Source of the DNA: a bacterium
GTDB taxonomy: Bacteria; Latescibacterota; Latescibacteria; Latescibacterales; Latescibacteraceae
Direction of reading: 5' to 3'
Assembly: GCA_021372535.1 (NCBI GenBank)
Contig: JAJFUH010000215.1
Span: 1-23,654, forward strand
Length of the DNA: 23,654 nucleotides
Part shown: in pieces, positions 21,492-23,654 of the stretch
Position numbering within the stretch: position 1 is the stretch's first letter
Layout of the letters: each line of letters starts with the position of its first letter
Program-made: the position numbers and the translations under genes
Notes under the pieces: generated by a model
Told to the model about the DNA's origin: nothing
The model's input: only the letters and a program-made list of their open reading frames with translations
Databases searched by the model: none

Positions 21492-22889
21492 TTATTCCGC
21501 AGAATTGATTTTCCGCGGGGCGGCGGGAAGACGGACGGTAAAGGCGGTTCCTTCTCCTTCCTGGCTCTGGACTGAAATCGTCCCGCCGTGTTTTTCAACA
21601 ATGGCTTTCGTAATCGACATTCCGAGACCGGTACCGGATGTGCTGAACTTTTTCGCATTCGAGGCGCGGAAAAAGTCGGTGAAGATTTTCGGCAGGGCGT
21701 CTTCCGGGATACCGATACCCGTGTCCGCGACAGTGAGAAAAACATCGCCGTTTTTTGCGGTGATTTTAATGGTTACCGACCCGTTTTCCCGTGTATACCG
21801 TATGGCATTCGACACAAGATTGGATACCATATGTTCGAGATGTTCGCGGCTTCCCAGAACAGGCGGGATATCGGGGTCAGCCTGTACGGATATTCGGATG
21901 TTTTTATCGAGCGCCTGGCTCATGTATATTTCGACGGTTGCGGTGACAATGGGAAGGAAATTGAGCGTCTTGAACTGCATGGTGATCTGTTTGAGGTTGC
22001 TGATCCGTGAAAATTCGAGAAGTTCCTGGATAAAACTGATCAGGTCTTTCGTGCGTTTCGGAATACGTTCGAGTGTCTGTTTCACCGATGGTTCGATTTT
22101 ATCGCCTTGTACCGAGAGGAGCGATGTAACAAGACTTTCAATCGATGCTATGGGGCTTTTGAGATCATGGGCAACTACATCGAGGAACCGTGATTTTTCC
22201 ATTTCGAGACGGCGGACTTCATCGAGTGTGACTTCCAGCTCGATTCTATGAAGCCGCAGACGTTCCATAATGGAAGAAGCCAAGTACACGGTGATGTAGA
22301 GCGCCGAGGGCACCGCACTGATCATGCTGATAATAAACAGCGGTGTCGTGTGATATTTGGCCTGAAATAGAGCATAATGCTTCAAAATGCCCTCTCCCTC
22401 GAACAGCGTCATCGCGCTGAACATTACCGCTGCCAGAGATGCCTCTGTATATGCTGCCGGTTTCGAGAGCAGGATAGTTGAAAGAATGGTATGGAAGAAA
22501 TAATAGAATACGAACGGATTTGTTGCGCCGCCGCTGAAATGAAGCATGAGCGTGAGGAGAACAAGGTCTATGTTGATTTGGACCGTGATGAAGCGAACCA
22601 GCCGTTTCGACATGGTTTGTTTGTCGCCCGAACCTTCGATACGGGCATACCGGTAGTAGAGAACATAGAGGATGTTACAGACCAGAAGAAGTGCTGTCAA
22701 CACCCAGAGAGCACGAAAGTCGAAGGTCTTGATATGAAAAACAGTCCGGGATGCTATGAGCGCTATCGAGACTCCTGTTATGGCAATAAATCTCATTGCA
22801 AGGAACCACTTTGGCCGCCATATGTATGGCTCCTGCGGAGAGGTTATTACCCTGACGGAATTGGTTGCAGTCTTCGAAGACGCGTTCAT
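21492..22889 (-). CDS. Membrane sensor histidine kinase, RegB/PrrB-like sensor region
   Basis: A 465-residue kinase. Residues about 28-210 hold five or six membrane spans, with GGATNPF at 120-126, close to the GGxxNPF motif that contributes to quinone sensing in RegB/PrrB. The H-box has His241 (FLDVVAHDLKSP), the N-box Asn357 and Asn361, G1 DTGIGIP (389-395) and G2 GTGLGM (419-424), so the kinase core is complete. I do not see the redox cysteine of RegB. No response regulator is adjacent, so it is an orphan here. ATG 22889 has AAGGA only 4 bases away and AGGAG 13 bases upstream. Another ATG at 22899 is in a different frame and closer to the AGGAG, so initiation may be inefficient. A redox or quinone signal is inference from the motif. 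Confidence 0.92.
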   Translation of the reverse strand: MNASSKTATNSVRVITSPQEPYIWRPKWFLAMRFIAITGVSIALIASRTVFHIKTFDFRALWVLTALLLVCNILYVLYYRYARIEGSGDKQTMSKRLVRFITVQINIDLVLLTLMLHFSGGATNPFVFYYFFHTILSTILLSKPAAYTEASLAAVMFSAMTLFEGEGILKHYALFQAKYHTTPLFIISMISAVPSALYITVYLASSIMERLRLHRIELEVTLDEVRRLEMEKSRFLDVVAHDLKSPIASIESLVTSLLSVQGDKIEPSVKQTLERIPKRTKDLISFIQELLEFSRISNLKQITMQFKTLNFLPIVTATVEIYMSQALDKNIRISVQADPDIPPVLGSREHLEHMVSNLVSNAIRYTRENGSVTIKITAKNGDVFLTVADTGIGIPEDALPKIFTDFFRASNAKKFSTSGTGLGMSITKAIVEKHGGTISVQSQEGEGTAFTVRLPAAPRKINSAE

Positions 22890-22920
22890 TTTCCTTCATG
22901 AGCTCCTGTTTTATAATAGT

Positions 22921-22949
22921 AATTTAATACTTTTAAGATGTTTATGCAA
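22921..22949 (-). promoter_or_regulatory. Weak candidate promoter of the histidine kinase gene
   Basis: On the minus strand TTGCAT (22949-22944) and TAAATT (22926-22921) are 17 bases apart, each 4 of 6 matches. It overlaps the T-tract of the porin terminator, so kinase transcription would begin directly after that gene ends. Confidence 0.28.
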
Positions 22950-22987
22950 AAAAAATCAGGGGATGTATGATTGACATACACCCCCTG
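22948..22987 (-). terminator. Rho-independent terminator of the porin-like gene
   Basis: On the minus strand a 13 bp stem (22987-22975 with 22969-22957, one G-U pair) closes a 5-base loop. A single A and then eight T (22955-22948) follow. It lies 25 bases after the porin stop codon. This is the clearest terminator in the window. Confidence 0.92.
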
Positions 22988-23012
22988 CGAACCATGATTT
23001 TTAAAAACACTT

Positions 23013-23654
23013 TTACCAGGCAAACAGAGTTTCGAAGAACAGGACATTGTTGTCGGCTTCAGCCCAGCCTTTTTTAGCATCTTCAGTCTCACCGTTTATA
23101 AGACCTTCAAGGCGCAGATGAATGCGAGGATGAATTTTGTATACTGCCGAAAGCATGATTGAATTCACATCCTGAAGCTTGTCGTCATAGGACATCATGC
23201 CGTAACGGGCGTACAGACCGATTTTGTCCTTTTCCCAGCCGACAAGTCCTTCAGCGCCGAAATGATCGAGGTCTTCCACGGTACCGTCGTATATCTTGAC
23301 GTTTACGGTTTGCGCCATGGTGAACTGACCCTGAATGAGAAGGCCGTTTTCCATCTTCAATTCGCCATCAACACCATACCGGGATTTTGCACCGGTTACA
23401 CCTTCTTTCGGATCGCTCATATAGGCGTCGACGCCGACATTGAGCATCTTGTTCTTCCACCCGAGCCGTGCGCTGACACCGACGCGGTCGAATTTGCTGT
23501 CATCCGTATCCCTGTCGCAGATGGGGATATCGATCCCATCAATCATTACGCCGCCTTCCGTAGTCACAAAATCAGGGAGCTGCCTTGATTTGCACGAATA
23601 CGGATTAACAATCGCGACTGCCAGCTGGAGGTTTTCTCCAAAATTCGAAAACGT
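23013..23654 (-). CDS. Outer-membrane porin-like beta-barrel, C-terminal part
   Basis: The minus-strand frame stays open to the window edge, giving 213 residues of a gene whose start is outside. Its first visible residues include NLQLAVAIVNP, a typical porin strand. The rest alternates polar and hydrophobic residues in repeated 8-12 residue strands (GLYARYGMMSY, IMLSAVYKIHPRIHLRLEGL). It ends FETLFAW; a terminal aromatic residue is the usual signal for outer-membrane assembly. A GTG at 23567 is internal and not a start. The family (phosphate-selective porin O/P type or a general porin) cannot be settled from this part. A strong terminator follows. Confidence 0.8.
   Translation of the reverse strand, partial: TFSNFGENLQLAVAIVNPYSCKSRQLPDFVTTEGGVMIDGIDIPICDRDTDDSKFDRVGVSARLGWKNKMLNVGVDAYMSDPKEGVTGAKSRYGVDGELKMENGLLIQGQFTMAQTVNVKIYDGTVEDLDHFGAEGLVGWEKDKIGLYARYGMMSYDDKLQDVNSIMLSAVYKIHPRIHLRLEGLINGETEDAKKGWAEADNNVLFFETLFAW

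Noticed and set aside
21373-22251. 292-codon plus-strand open frame opposite the histidine kinase
   Set aside because: Antisense to a kinase with complete H, N and G boxes; no family features.
22675-22899. 74-codon minus-strand frame with a better-placed AGGAG than the kinase start
   Set aside because: It lies inside the kinase gene in another frame and shows no domain; kept only as a remark on initiation.
1-23654. CRISPR arrays, tRNA or rRNA genes, transposases, integrases and toxin-antitoxin pairs
   Set aside because: I looked for regular repeat-spacer patterns, tRNA-like cloverleaf ends and recombinase motifs by eye and found none.

Overview
The window reads as chromosomal DNA of an uncultivated Gram-negative bacterium. 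Evidence for an outer membrane is a porin-like beta-barrel ending in an aromatic residue, lipoprotein and Tat signals, and an O-antigen-ligase-type protein. A FlgD/T9SS-type Ig module (FPNPFNP motif) joined to a regulatory-like domain and a SUMF1 domain is typical of the Fibrobacteres-Chlorobi-Bacteroidetes superphylum and nearby candidate phyla such as KSB1 or Latescibacterota. That placement is inference; no rRNA or other marker is present. I see no tRNA, CRISPR array, transposase or integrase.

Layout. At the left edge (1-736) is the 5' end of a minus-strand, signal-peptide-bearing glycoside-hydrolase-like gene, a possible decayed carbohydrate-binding jelly-roll fragment, and AT-rich DNA. 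Plus-strand genes follow: cstA (737-2482), a double-receiver HDOD regulator (4062-5753), a DUF362 protein (5925-7016), an exported SUMF1-family protein (7230-8789), an O-antigen ligase/polymerase family protein (8982-10457), a membrane protein fused to a spermidine-synthase-like domain (10521-13070), and an AmmeMemoRadiSam pair (13260-15978). An isochorismatase-family hydrolase (2595-3134) lies on the minus strand between cstA and a 0.9 kb gene-free stretch. From 16147 to the end every gene is on the minus strand: a second spermidine-synthase-like membrane fusion, feoB, feoA, a DtxR-family repressor, a sensor histidine kinase, and the 3' part of a porin-like gene with a clear rho-independent terminator.

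How the genes fit together. dtxR-feoA-feoB is a compact iron-uptake operon. A sigma70-like promoter with a perfect DtxR-type box just downstream implies iron-dependent autoregulation. The most unusual locus is the AmmeMemoRadiSam module. The radical SAM enzyme has an N-terminal twin-arginine signal, and the adjacent Memo-AMMECR1 fusion begins with a lipoprotein-like signal peptide, so this normally cytoplasmic, functionally unassigned system may work in the cell envelope here. A strong internal ribosome binding site in the Memo gene offers a competing cytoplasmic start. Two membrane-embedded spermidine-synthase-like proteins bracket this module, and both lack the usual aminopropyltransferase catalytic motif.

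Other structure: an ~80 bp dispersed repeat in two copies 17.7 kb apart in opposite orientation, several intergenic palindromes, and a 53 bp feoA/feoB overlap.
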